A stretch of DNA of 64,000 bases from Amphimedon queenslandica (Eukaryota; Porifera; Demospongiae; Haplosclerida; Niphatidae), in NCBI RefSeq assembly GCF_000090795.2, contig NW_003546513.1, forward strand, positions 33,742 through 97,741. The letters are read 5' to 3'. Shown piece after piece: positions 32,725 through 46,402 of the stretch; within the stretch, counting starts at the first letter, position 1, and every line of letters begins with the position of its first letter. Both the position numbers and the translations under genes were made by a program. The notes under the pieces are model-generated. The model did not search any database. It was given only the letters and a program-made list of their open reading frames with translations, and was not told the DNA's origin.

Positions 32725-33775
32725 TAGTATTATAAATAAATAAATACTCACACAGCCCTTGCTTCATTTATTGTCTGGGGTGCTACAGAGAATGTGTCAT
32801 CACATAAAGGACATTTCCTTTGAAAAGGTGATAACATAACCCATTCAGTAACCATCAATACTCTACAACAAACAGGTTAATACAAATAGAGAACAGACTC
32901 TTCATATATAGAGCAGATACTCAATGTGGTGTACAGATTATCACACAGAAACATCTTTCAGTTTCAACTGCTGTAATTACTAGTGCACCATATCAGGTAT
33001 AAGTACATGTACATTATGATGCTACAGGTATGTGTGTTGAATAGTTACAACACCTGAACATGCATTAGATATGTTAACAAACTAAAATAAACCAAAAGGT
33101 ATCTCAAGCATCATACCACCAGTACACCTCATACACACACAGTATATCATACACTTACACATACATGTACATATATGCATGTAGGGAGATTCACACAGTG
33201 AAGGAATGAGCTAACAAGATTTGTAAGATTGCAGTCCACCATTGTACAGTACCAATAGATTGTACCAGTATGTGTGTGTGTGTTAATGAAGTCAATTGGT
33301 TTTTATTGGTAGGTTTAAATAAGAACAAGATACCACTCGGTTATAGTAAAGGATCATACATTATTACTAATAGTGTAGTACCAATAGGTCGTAACTGGAT
33401 GTACATTTAGGGAAGACATCTACTCACAACTAATTACATTAGAATAGTATCTGGTCAATGTACCAATAACTTCACACACACACACACACACACACCAATA
33501 ACCAATAATAATAATAATGAGATATCCCTTTACCCTCTCTCTCTCATGACAGAGTCTCTAACTAATATTATAGTATCAGTTCTATTCCATTACAAGTGAC
33601 AGTGTGACCTCTATTGGTACTACTGACAGTTGCCATAATGTTATATGATAAAATGAGAATTGACATTCCTCAAAGAGAGTGAGTATAGTAACTGTGGAGG
33701 AGTTATACTAACCAACCATTGATAATACAATCAACATAGCAAGAGTACTATACAGGCTAACACTGACTTTACTGT
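32568..33775. other. Spacer downstream of RBM24/38, no gene seen
   Basis: About 1.2 kb of AT-rich sequence. It has ATT/TAT microsatellites (32610-32720), a (CA)n run at 33474-33495 and several CATGTACATGTA stretches. No coding frame or RNA gene was recognised. It is flanked by convergent gene ends. Confidence 0.6.
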
Positions 33776-33947
33776 GTCTTGTGTTTATTGAATATGTACA
33801 TGTAGTCCATCCTGTCTGGAGGTAATGCCTGAGGACTGAGATATCTGCTTGAGGTGAAGCTGAGGGCAGATATCAAGGGACTCAGGTATTACATTACTGA
33901 TACTCACCTCCAGACACACACACACACACACACACTGGTCACTGCAT
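33776..33947. repeat. Foldback repeat, copy 1
   Basis: About 170 bp, nearly identical but inverted at 59175-59345. The interior is an imperfect hairpin: TGTCTGGAGGTAATGCCTGAG at the left is answered by CTCAGGTATTAC and CACCTCCAGACA at the right, around GATATCTGCTTGAGG and GGGCAGATATC. A (CA)n run is attached at the same end in both copies. Confidence 0.8.
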
Positions 33948-34137
33948 GTCTACTATATCTTTCTCTATCACTCTGTGTAGTGAATATGTACTTAGTGTCT
34001 GCCATCATGTCTATTGAAGGTATCAATATACTACCTATTCAATATTTTGTATTTATAACTGATCATTATTATTATTAATTACACAAGTATAAATAAAATC
34101 AAAGCTCAAAATGCCTACAGCAAGCAAAAAACCTAAC

Positions 34138-34172
<35 letters not shown>

Positions 34173-34300
34173 AATGATAATAATAATAATAATAATAAAC
34201 GCTAATAATGCTAATGTTGCAGCTGTACCTACAGTTCACTACTAATAAAAGTTCCTTTACAGCACAAGAAATAAAATGAGAGAGGCCACACCTACTTCCT

Positions 34301-37300
34301 CTATCCGTTGATGTCAGTGCATTCAGTGACAAACTTCTTACCATTCCAGAGAGACTTGAACTGCTCAGGCAAAGCAAACTCACTCTAATGAATAAAATAA
34401 AATATAAAGTTAGATTAAAAATAAATTAAAAATTATCAGTAATTATTACAAACATGCTGAGAGTAGCACAAGTGAATAATATCCCAACAGATCATAAACA
34501 CTCACTTACTACACAAGATAAGAACATACACACACTCCACAGAGTGGCTGACTGATAGAGAGACTGATAATGATACTACACTGTTATCACTGAGTTACTA
34601 ATAATCATGAAACTACTACAAAGTGTACATGCACTACGGCCAGTGTAACCTTTATAATGAGGACACCTTTATAATGAGGACACCTTTATAATGAGGACAC
34701 CTTTATAATGAAGACACCTTTATAATGAGGACACCTTTATAATGAAGACACCTTTATAATGAGGACACCTTTATAATGAAGACACCTTTATAATGAGGAC
34801 ACCTTTATAATGAGGACATTTTCTAATGTCCCAATTGGTACAAAAGTACCTCTGAAATGAGGACACCTCTGTATTAAGAACGGGTAGTGTGGTGTCCTTC
34901 ATAAAGAGGCTACACTGTACATGTATTAAGGACAGGTAGTGTGGGCCCAATGGTGTCCTTAATAAAGAGGCTACACTGTACATGTATTAAGGACAGGTAG
35001 TGTGGGCCCAATGGTGTCCTTAATAAAGAGGCTACACTGTACATGTATTAAGGACAGGTAGTGTGGGCCCAATGGTGTCCTTAATAAAGAGGCTACACTG
35101 TACATGTATTAAGGACAGGTAGTGTGGGCCCAATGGTGTCCTTAATAAAGAGGCTACACTGTAGAAATTGTTAAATTAATAAGCTTAACAATGCATCAAG
35201 TGTGCCATTAATTAGAATTACTCACAAAATCTCCTTCATCTCCGGTAGGAACAGAAATATTCATTTCAGAAGATTTGGCAGAAACTATTTCACAATTGAG
35301 AGACTCTTTACTCAAGAAGACTTGACAGCCATCACACTTATCAATAGAAATAGTGGGGCAATAACCAGTGACCTTATATGGAAACAACAAGAATACATGA
35401 ACTTACTGGACACAAATACATGACATACAGTACCAGGTATTAGGAAAAATAAAGAAATTCTCTACTTTTAATTTTTGGTGAAATTAAGCCAAAGTCCCTG
35501 TACTATAGTAGAGGGACTTTGGTCTGATCTTGGAGTGAGTGCATTTACGTGTTAATAATGTATGAGGAAAGGTACTACATGAACTTATTATTGTACCTGT
35601 ATCTGGACACTCTGGCTGTTAACTGCCTCCACACAGGATATGGTTGAATCAAAAACAAGACCAACTCTCTTACAAGAATCTAAAGACAGTAACAATACAT
35701 GTACATGTAGAGTGACAGCCTCTTGTGGTTCATATACACAACACTGACTGGTCTTAATTAACAGGGACTTACCAATCACAATGGAGTTCAATTTCCCATG
35801 CACTTTAATAGTGGATTTGTTGCATTTATAAATGTAAATAGCCTCCTTTGAATTAGTGGGCGTGATTTCAATATTACTATTTCCTTCTTGATATTCCTAT
35901 AATTAGAATACATTAATTAACTATTATTAATTAATTAATGTATTAAATTGGTTTAATAACTAGTTCTCTTACCACAATCCACTTGTTATTAACAAGTTCA
36001 CATTTTGGCGGTCGCTGGACATTAGCAGCAGGCGTTGGCTTAGCAGCAGATCCAGCCTTTGGTTTCTTAATGTCTGTATCTTTAACAACCGATGAAGCTC
36101 TGAGCTCAGGATTCTTATGAGTTTGCATATCCTTAGTAACCTTCTTCAAATCTAAAAATAGAACATGATACTATTAATAGATATAATGATGATACTATAA
36201 ACAGAACATGATAATGATACTATAAATAGACTGATGCTATAAATAGACTGCACATACTGGAGGTGACAGAGGACCCTTGGTTTATTTGTGCAAAGAGAGC
36301 TGTAGTGTCGGGTTTCTTTGAGCTAGAAGCAGACGAAGCGGCAGCCCCAGGAGGAGGGGGAGGAGGTACCCCAGCAACAGGAGGGGGAGGAGGGGGACCA
36401 CCCACGGCAGGAGGAGGAGGGGGACCACCAGCAGCAGGAGCACTGGTCAACTCTGTACCCTATTAATATAGAGTGCAAGGGTGGGGCTAGTTATACAGTG
36501 GGTATGGTCTATACCTCAGGGTTCCAAGTGAGTCCAGTTGTGTGGTAAGTCTTAACGTACTCTTGAAGGTCCTTAAACATACCAAAATAGGCATCCACCC
36601 ACTCACAATGTTGACTATTAATAAATAATAATAATAATAATAATAATAATAGTTGTAATATTTAATACAGTAAAGGAGGTCTATTGAGGTTATAGACTAG
36701 TATGTAACCTTACTGTGACAGGTTCTATAGAATCAGGCATAAAATGGAACCACTAAACCTCTTAATTAACCAAATTTCAAAACCATGTACATCATGAAGC
36801 CATAGTACTTACTTATCCTTTCCTTTGTACTCCTTCTTCACTCGGTTCCCGTAGAACAAACTCTGGTCTCCACATTCCTTTACATATGGAGCTGGTTTAG
36901 GGGCCTAATTATTCTAATTAATGAGCAATAAAGAGGTGTGGCTTACCACAGTGACCCAACCCACACAGCCTATTCCTTCCTTCACTGTCATCAAGTGGTT
37001 GAATACTTTACTGCCACGCCTCTTTTCACAATAAGCCTAATAATAATAAATAAATAAAATTAATTATTATAAAGTGATTGACCAAATATGGTAACAAGCG
37101 TATAGACAGCAGCTGCTCATATACACTACCATATATGGAAGTGAATGAAATGAGCCACCAAAGCAGGTACATGTACATGTAGAGGTTAACTTACGATAGT
37201 TTCATCAACACACACTCCCAACGGTTTCATAATTTGAGCAGTAACATCCTAACATAGATTAATGGGCGGGTGTGGTCACTATAAGTACTAACTGGTTTTG

Positions 37301-37913
37301 GTTGCTTGTGTTTCGAAGCAAGAACAAGAATCTCTCTCTCTCTATTGAAGCACTTCCTCACAATCTCAGCCTAAAATAAGGACACACATATATATACTTA
37401 TTCTAATACCATATAAGGTAAAAATAAACACATCAAATGTACACTTGACGTACCTGTTCACTTATTTCACCACCAAACTTCTTTGAGAGTTCAAAATACT
37501 TTGATAATTTTCCATTCAAAACCTAAAAACACAAAATACTTGTAATGATGTCAATACAATACAATATAACATCTTTGATTTCTTTAAATAATTCACATAA
37601 ATTAAAACTACGATTCAATACACTACCAGACAGTGAAAATTTATGAGACGAAAACAGATTTTTGTAATTTACAAGTAAAGAAAACATAGTGATGTACAGT
37701 GACTTACCTGGGAATCAAACTCATCAACAATTTCACCTACACACGGAACAAAAGTTAAAAGGTCACATCATAATACAGAACAGGTGGTTATTAATGTTGT
37801 CTCTTACTGTTCACTTCAGATCCTCCACCGGATGAGCCTTTACCAAGTGACTCCAGTCTTGTAACCGCCTTCTCCAACCTGTCAGCAATAGCACTCAACC
37901 TCTGCTCCGCCAT
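34301..37913 (-). CDS. CAP1: Adenylyl cyclase-associated protein (CAP)
   Basis: Actin-turnover factor that binds G-actin and cofilin-actin and recharges actin with ATP. It starts [22 protein letters not shown] at 37913, the family's N-terminal oligomerisation heptads. The helical folded domain follows in several small exons ([26 protein letters not shown]-like section, [45 protein letters not shown]). The polyproline segment for profilin lies at about 36335-36430, with a WH2-like stretch ([11 protein letters not shown]). The C-terminal CARP beta-helix runs [19 protein letters not shown] to [22 protein letters not shown] conserved near-terminal Gly is present. The last intron carries the minisatellite-filled element at 34641-35162. 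Confidence 0.95.
34641..35162. mobile_element. Inverted-repeat element with internal minisatellites, 522 bp
   Basis: The left end CAGTGTAACCTTTATAATGAGG is matched in reverse complement by the right end, CAGTGTAGCCTCTTTATTAAGG, each continuing ACACC, so it has terminal repeats of about 27 bp. Most of the interior is two tandem arrays: about ten 17-bp copies derived from the left terminal repeat, and about four and a half 61-bp copies that contain the right terminal sequence. Each 61-bp unit has an inner inverted repeat (TATTAAGGACA / TGTCCTTAATA). It lies in the last CAP intron. The CAGTG ends and the TA found at the right edge resemble pogo/Tigger-type elements; that assignment is weak. Confidence 0.65.
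34649..34819. repeat. 17-bp minisatellite
   Basis: About ten head-to-tail copies of CCTTTATAATGAGGACA. A G/A variant (GAGG or GAAG) is spread through the array, with part of it alternating. Confidence 0.9.
34873..35163. repeat. 61-bp minisatellite
   Basis: One variant copy from 34873 and then four almost identical 61-bp units starting 'tacactgtacatgtattaag'. Near identity of the last four points to recent expansion. Confidence 0.92.
35440..35540. repeat. Single CTATAG-palindrome repeat copy (partial)
   Basis: Core ccctgtactatagtagaggg near 35497 with flank 'tttggtgaaattaagccaaag' on the left. It lies in a CAP intron. Confidence 0.7.
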
Positions 37914-38512
37914 AACCTCTTCTTCTGATAGCAGACAAAATGAAATAAAGATGGAAGATAGTTGTAGCTGGAAAGGAAAGTGACACAAACAGTATATTTC
38001 CGTATATCATTAAAAGCCACACCCTTTTGATTAGTTATACTAGTCACGCCCCTTGCATTTTATCTACAATAAGTACATGTACTCCTAACACTAGAACTAT
38101 CAACTACATGTATACTATAGATCCTTACCAGGTCTGGGCCTCCTCCAGAACTACTTAATGAAGGGAAACTTATAGATTAATTATTATGTTTTATTATTGT
38201 CATTGGAACATGCTAACTAAACACTATTCAGTGGGTTTGACCACAGCTTGATAAAATGGAGGCCATGAGACACCCACACACCAAACAGCTACTAAAGGAA
38301 ATACAATGTACAACAGTAGCAGCTGTGTAGTACTGTATGACCTTTTCAGCAGGAGGTGTGGTTATAAATCTATTGGGGTGTGGCTATAGTTCCACTGGCT
38401 AGGGGTGTGGTTATAATTTTACTAGCCCCACCTACTAATTAATTGATTAATTAGTTCTAATTGTTCATTTTTATTCTCGATTTTTTTTTATCATTCAAAA
38501 TTTTAAACCATT
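37914..38512. other. Upstream region of CAP
   Basis: No coding sequence seen. A minus-strand splice-donor-like site (CCTG/GTAAGG) near 38128 could end a 5' untranslated exon of CAP. A similar site lies near 38574. Confidence 0.4.
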
Positions 38513-39345
38513 GGCTCATTTTATCACTATTCATCCCATTACATGTAATAATGGAAAACATGCAATCAATCCTTACCAGGGTCCAGTCCAGAACAGTCAG
38601 ACCTACTAGAGGGGGGGTGGAGGGAGAGAGCAGAATATGTGGATTATATTGTACATGCATAAAATACATTATAAGCATGCGTAATTATACATTATTAACT
38701 CTCACTCTACCTCACACTCAACCAACTTTAAACTTGATCCCCGAGTCCAGATCCAGAACAGTCAGAGGCCTACTAGAGGTGGGGTGGGGGGGGTGGAAGG
38801 ACATGTGTGGATTATATTGTACATGCATAAAATACATTATGAGCATGCGTAATTATACATTATTAACTCTCACTCTACCTCACACTCAACCGACTTTAAA
38901 CTTGATCCCCGAGTCCAGATCCAGAACAGTCAGAGGCCTACTAGAGGGGGGGTGGAGGGAGAGAGCAGAATATGTGGATTATATTGTACATGCATAAAAT
39001 ACATTATAAGCATGCGTAATTATACATTATTAACTCTCACTCTACCTCACACTCAACCAACTTTAAACTTGATCCCCGAGTCCAGATCCAGAACAGTCAG
39101 ACCTACTAGAGGTGGGGTGGGGGGGGTGGAAGGACATGTGTGGATTATATTGTACATGCATAAAATACATTATAAACATGCGTAATTATACATTATTAAC
39201 TCTCACTCTACCTCACACTCAACCGACTTTAAACTTGATCCCTGTAAAAAATAAAAGAGAAAAATGTTTAAACAATAGAATAAGTAAAGATCAATGGGAC
39301 AGTGCTTTATTACATGTAATGGGATGAATAGTGATAAAATGAGCC
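38513..39345. mobile_element. Element with perfect 39-bp inverted ends enclosing a minisatellite
   Basis: The 39 bp at 38513-38551, starting GGCTCATTTTATCACTATTC, recur exactly as reverse complement at 39307-39345. Between them lies a four-copy array with a unit of about 167 bp. Perfect arms of this length point to a recent inverted-repeat element or a recent rearrangement. No transposase frame is present and no target duplication is obvious. Confidence 0.65.
38580..39245. repeat. About 167-bp tandem repeat with alternating (ABAB) units
   Basis: The marker 'aacagtcag' falls at 38592, 38757, 38925 and 39092 (steps 165, 168, 167). Units 1 and 3 carry 'ggagggagagagcagaata'; units 2 and 4 carry 'gggtggaaggacatgtg'. 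The array is therefore a duplicated dimer of about 333 bp. A long open frame across it is a by-product of the unit. Confidence 0.92.
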
Positions 39346-39399
39346 GTTTATTATTAGCACTGTAATCAAGGTTATTAATAACATGCAATAGATACATTG

Positions 39400-40534
39400 T
39401 TACCATACACTGAAGACTTGGACTGAATTGATGCTGAAGAAGACTGCATGCTGGCTTGAGTCTATGTAGCAATCTTAAGGAAAGGGAAATAGAATACATG
39501 TTACAGATAAGGATGTACATGTACATGATAGTGTGTGGATATCATTAACCAATAGAGAGAACTGCCTCTGATCCATTGATACTAGTAATGAACATCAACC
39601 TGAAAATAAAAAAGATATAAAATAAATCATCACGTATTACCAATAAGATACTGACAGTAAAAGAATACCCTCATAAAAATAATAATTAATTAATAACAAA
39701 ACATGAGAAAGAAAAGAATGTTAACAAAATGCCAGACTATACCATACACTTGATTTGCGCTTTAGGTAGTTCTATCTTTAGAATACTGATAGTATCCTAA
39801 AAATAAACAAAAATACATGTCACAATATTCCATTTGTTACCGAACCAACATAACTACCACATAAAGACTTAATTCAGTGTCTTTATCACCTGTAAAACGA
39901 ATAATAATATAATCATATACTGGACAATACTTAAAATATCCTGAATAAATCAAGTACATGAATATAACCTGTAAAATAGATAATAATACAAGAACAACAC
40001 ATATTTACTGTACAATAGATGAGACTTGAAACAATACACTGAGTAATATCCTAAAAATATACAAGAGTACACTAGAATGCATACATATGTACACGTACAT
40101 GTATAAAGATTAGGGCAGGACTTTATTACCTACAAACATAGAGTGTACATAATAATAATACACACGTACCAATAATGAATGAATGGATCATTGAAATACT
40201 GACTGGTGGTCCTACATAAAACAATAGAGCCAGTATAATATGATATAATACACACACTACCATACAACTTGAAATATCCTGGCTCAGTCTTCAACAGCTT
40301 CAGCTCTGATGTACCTATAATGAGAACAAGAATAGAGGAATCACTTACAAGACTGGGAGAGACTTTAGGCCTATGAGAGCAGTGGAGGAGGAGCCCCACG
40401 GGGTATAAAATGACGGACACTAAAAAGAAGAGATTAATTCAGTAGATATTTACCAATGGAGGCTGTTGGTAAGAAAGGGAGGGAGGGAGGGAGAGTGTGT
40501 GTCCTACCAGTTCATCTTCTTCTGTTCTTCTCAT
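39400..40534 (-). CDS. Unrecognised multi-exon protein gene
   Basis: Exons supported by frame and GT-AG ends on the minus strand include one with ELKLLKTEPGYFKLYG, then GPPVSISMIHSFII, GDKDTELSLYV, DTISILKIELPKAQI, KLMFITSINGSEAVLSI and DCYIDSSQHAVFFSINSVQVF. These join in phase, ending FSVW-stop at 39400. Splicing on to 39242 instead would give RIKFKVG-stop inside the neighbouring element. A likely start is MRRTEEDEL at 40534, but the exon linking it (CPSFYTPWGSSSTALIGL, 40349-40419) does not join the next in phase, so the 5' structure is unresolved. A small beta-rich protein is suggested by the strand-like pattern. I cannot name a family. Confidence 0.45.
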
Positions 40535-40791
40535 CTTTTTTGAAAATGGCGGGAACACATTGACCACGCCCTCATATGATTATGCCACGTGCTTCTTTGG
40601 AATCTTCTATATCATAGCAGGGATAATACACCTATTACACCACATGGAACTGAAAACATGATCCGTATAATTTAACATAAAATCTCCGTATACTTTTAAG
40701 TGTTGTTGATTGTGACCCCGCCTACTAACCATACCCATTGCATTCTCCATTGGCCATGAACTGAAGACATAGTTCACAGTTCATTCAAAAA
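40535..40791. promoter_or_regulatory. Divergent promoter region
   Basis: About 257 bp between two oppositely directed start codons (unrecognised gene, and mitochondrial carrier). GC content rises near 40550-40590. No TATA box was picked out. Confidence 0.4.
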
Positions 40792-42729
40792 ATGAGCAAA
40801 AGTAAGTCCTTTCTATTGAGATAAGGTTGAATTGAATATGCGGTCTATTTAATACTGTAGTAGTCATATCGTCATCACAGGCCGGAGACAGAGGTACTTC
40901 TGATAATGAAACGTTATGGGACAAGTTGACACTGAATCAGTTGAAGCATCTTGTAGCTGGAGGAGTGGCTGGAGCTGTCTCGAGGACTTGTGTATCACCT
41001 TTAGAAAGACTAAAGATACTCTACCAGGTACATACAACAGTGAAACTGCATAAAGTCTCTCTCTTTTTGAAGGTACAAATTGACTCAAAAGAGAATCGCA
41101 AGTTTCAAGGAGTAACGTCATCACTTAGGACAATATGGAGGGAGGAGGGGATCAGAGGATACTATAAAGGAAATGGAACCAACGTGATCCGTATAGTACC
41201 TTATGTTGCTGTACAGTTTGCTGCCTACGAAGAGTTTAAAAAAGTAATTTTTAATTGTACAAGTATAATGGTTACAGAGCAATGGGTTAAATATTTGCAC
41301 CTTCAGTATTATAGAGCTGTCATTAATAGTTATTTACTTAATGGTTATTTACTTATTAGTTTATTTACTTATTAATAGTTATTAAAGGTGTCATCAGATG
41401 CTAGAGAACAAAGTCCATTTAAACGATTACTAGCAGGAGCACTGGCAGGTGACCCCTCCCACTTTATTGCTATCATTATTATTATTATTAATTGACCGGC
41501 AGGTATTACTTCAGTTACTGCTACTTATCCGCTTGATTTGGTGAGGACACGCCTCTCTATACAACAAGAGGAATCACACAAAAAATACAAGTATTGATTA
41601 ATTATTTATTATTATTACCGGTATTATTTATTATTGTTGTTGTTGTTGTTATTATTATTGTTGCTTAGAAACATTACTCAGACGTTTAAAGTCATTCTTA
41701 AAGAGGAGGGTGGTTTCTGGAGCGGAGCACTTTATCGTGGGCTGGTACCCACTGCTATGGTAACCATGGAAACAATGTTAATATATTAATTGTTAGATAC
41801 TTAGGGAATAGCTCCTTACGTGGGACTCAACTTTGCTATTTATGAGATGCTAAAAGGTAATGTCCAACTGCAGGAAATTTGGTAGCATTTATGATATCAA
41901 TTTGCCATAAAACCAAAAATGAATACAATTTTAATTCTCAATGCAGGGTATGTAATGAATATTGTATTCAGCACTGATGATACACGGAGCCAGCTGATGC
42001 TTGATGACGAAATGCCAGTGCTATGGAAACTGACCTGTGGAGCTATATCTGGTGCCACTGCACAATCAAGTATGCTTATTTATAGTAACATTATGATGAA
42101 ATCATATCTATTTATAGTAACGTATCCTCTTGATGTTATAAGGCGGAGGATGCAAATGAGAGGAGCTCGAAGTGATTTGTTTCCATACACTTCAACACCA
42201 AATGCAATACAGACAATGTACAGAGTTGAAGGGATAGGGTCCTTTTATAAAGGTACATCTTTATCACAATATGCACTCTCTGATTGCATGTACTAGCAAA
42301 AGAATTAAATCATAAAGTACTGCAAGTTTAAAGTTACTCAAAAATCAGACTATGTACAGGGACTTTGGCCAAATTTGGCCAAAACTGAAAAATAGAGAAT
42401 TCTCTATTTTTATGACTTTTTCTGATACATAATATATGTTTTTAATTTGTGTAGAAAGTTTGAGGTAATTCTATTCAAGTTTGGATTTTTAATATTATAT
42501 TTAAAGTTACTCTAAAATTGCATGGAAGTCCCTGTACTATAGTACCGGGATTTTGGCCAATTTTCACCAAAATTGAAAAGGAGAGAATTCTTCATTATCA
42601 TTACATTGTTGTTCTTTTCTAGGTATGATACCCAATCTATTAAAGGTGGCTCCCAGTATGGGAATCACTTTTGTAACATATGAATTCACTAAAGCTAGAC
42701 TGTATGGTATACCCATCAAATGGAGTTAA
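40792..42729 (+). CDS. Mitochondrial carrier family protein (SLC25 type)
   Basis: Three-repeat carrier of the inner mitochondrial membrane. Each repeat shows the family motif: SPLERLKILYQV (repeat 1), TYPLDLVRTRLSIQ (repeat 2) and TYPLDVIRRRMQMRG (repeat 3). The matching second-half motifs are IRGYYKGNGTNVIRIVPY, WSGALYRGLVPT and GSFYKGMIPNLLKVAPS. The start used is ATG at 40792 (MSK), joined to an exon reading TSDNETLWDKLTLNQLKHLVAGG; the exact acceptor of that exon is uncertain. The end is GIPIKWS. The sequence looks closer to the yeast YPR011c-type carrier (adenosine phosphosulfate class) than to animal SLC25A16/A42, by memory of motifs. The last intron contains a palindrome repeat. Confidence 0.85.
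42300..42625. repeat. CTATAG-palindrome repeat cluster
   Basis: One clear core (ccctgtactatagtaccggg, 42531) and an eroded copy to its left (tatgtacagggactttgg, about 42350), with standard flanks. It lies in the last intron of the mitochondrial carrier. Confidence 0.8.
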
Positions 42730-43077
42730 CAATTATTGAAATTGTATTAATAAGCAACATTATTGGTTATTATTAATAATATTATTGTTATTATTATTAT
42801 TATTGTATAGTCATACTTTTTTAATCAGTTTAATAGCTAAAATACCAACCTTGTCAATGAACTTAAACTATTGTTATTGCGTCGTTGATATTGTTTTATT
42901 TATTCAAATGATGTTTTAGATTTAAAAATGGGCTACAAATTCGTCCCACGTGTGAACACGTGTCCACTATCCATTATTGTGGGTGGTACAGTTCAAACTG
43001 CGCATGCTCGGCGTCCCTTTGTTGTGTCTTGTGTTCATGTGTTGTCCATTGAAAGGGGCCCAAAGGTTGTATTCAAG
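42730..43077. other. Spacer upstream of STT3A
   Basis: About 350 bp with TTA microsatellite (42770-42805). It contains an upstream ATG at 42928 in the STT3A frame, which is taken as leader sequence because human STT3A starts close to the chosen ATG. Confidence 0.5.
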
Positions 43078-45733
<2,656 letters not shown>

Positions 45734-46359
45734 NNNNNNNNNNNNNNNNNNNNNNNNNNNNNNNNNNNNNNNNNNNNNNNNNNNNNNNNNNNNNNNNNNN
45801 NNNNNNNNNNNNNNNNNNNNNNNNNNNNNNNNNNNNNNNNNNNNNNNNNNNNNNNNNNNNNNNNNNNNNNNNNNNNNNNNNNNNNNNNNNNNNNNNNNNN
45901 NNNNNNNNNNNNNNNNNNNNNNNNNNNNNNNNNNNNNNNNNNNNNNNNNNNNNNNNNNNNNNNNNNNNNNNNNNNNNNNNNNNNNNNNNNNNNNNNNNNN
46001 NNNNNNNNNNNNNNNNNNNNNNNNNNNNNNNNNNNNNNNNNNNNNNNNNNNNNNNNNNNNNNNNNNNNNNNNNNNNNNNNNNNNNNNNNNNNNNNNNNNN
46101 NNNNNNNNNNNNNNNNNNNNNNNNNNNNNNNNNNNNNNNNNNNNNNNNNNNNNNNNNNNNNNNNNNNNNNNNNNNNNNNNNNNNNNNNNNNNNNNNNNNN
46201 NNNNNNNNNNNNNNNNNNNNNNNNNNNNNNNNNNNNNNNNNNNNNNNNNNNNNNNNNNNNNNNNNNNNNNNNNNNNNNNNNNNNNNNNNNNNNNNNNNNN
46301 NNNNNNNNNNNNNNNNNNNNNNNNNNNNNNNNNNNNNNNNNNNNNNNNNNNNNNNNNNN
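45734..46359. other. Assembly gap (626 N)
   Basis: An unbroken run of N. It begins inside an STT3A exon and ends one base before a splice donor (GTAAGT at 46360) that must belong to exon 1 of the following hnRNP-like gene. The true length may differ from 626. Confidence 0.98.
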
Positions 46360-46402
46360 GTAAGTACCAGCCATTACTCCTCGTTCCTTTATTCTCTTTT
46401 AG

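Noticed and set aside
34873-35163. Regular 61-bp array considered as CRISPR-like
   Set aside because: Units are identical end to end with no variable spacers, in a eukaryotic intron.
38461-38997. 178-codon plus-strand open frame with repeated motifs
   Set aside because: It is produced by the ~167-bp tandem array; the repeated peptide is just the repeat unit translated, with no start or splice support.
42928-43077. Upstream in-frame start for STT3A
   Set aside because: The extra 50 residues have no match to the family's N-terminus; the ATG at 43078 fits the usual length.
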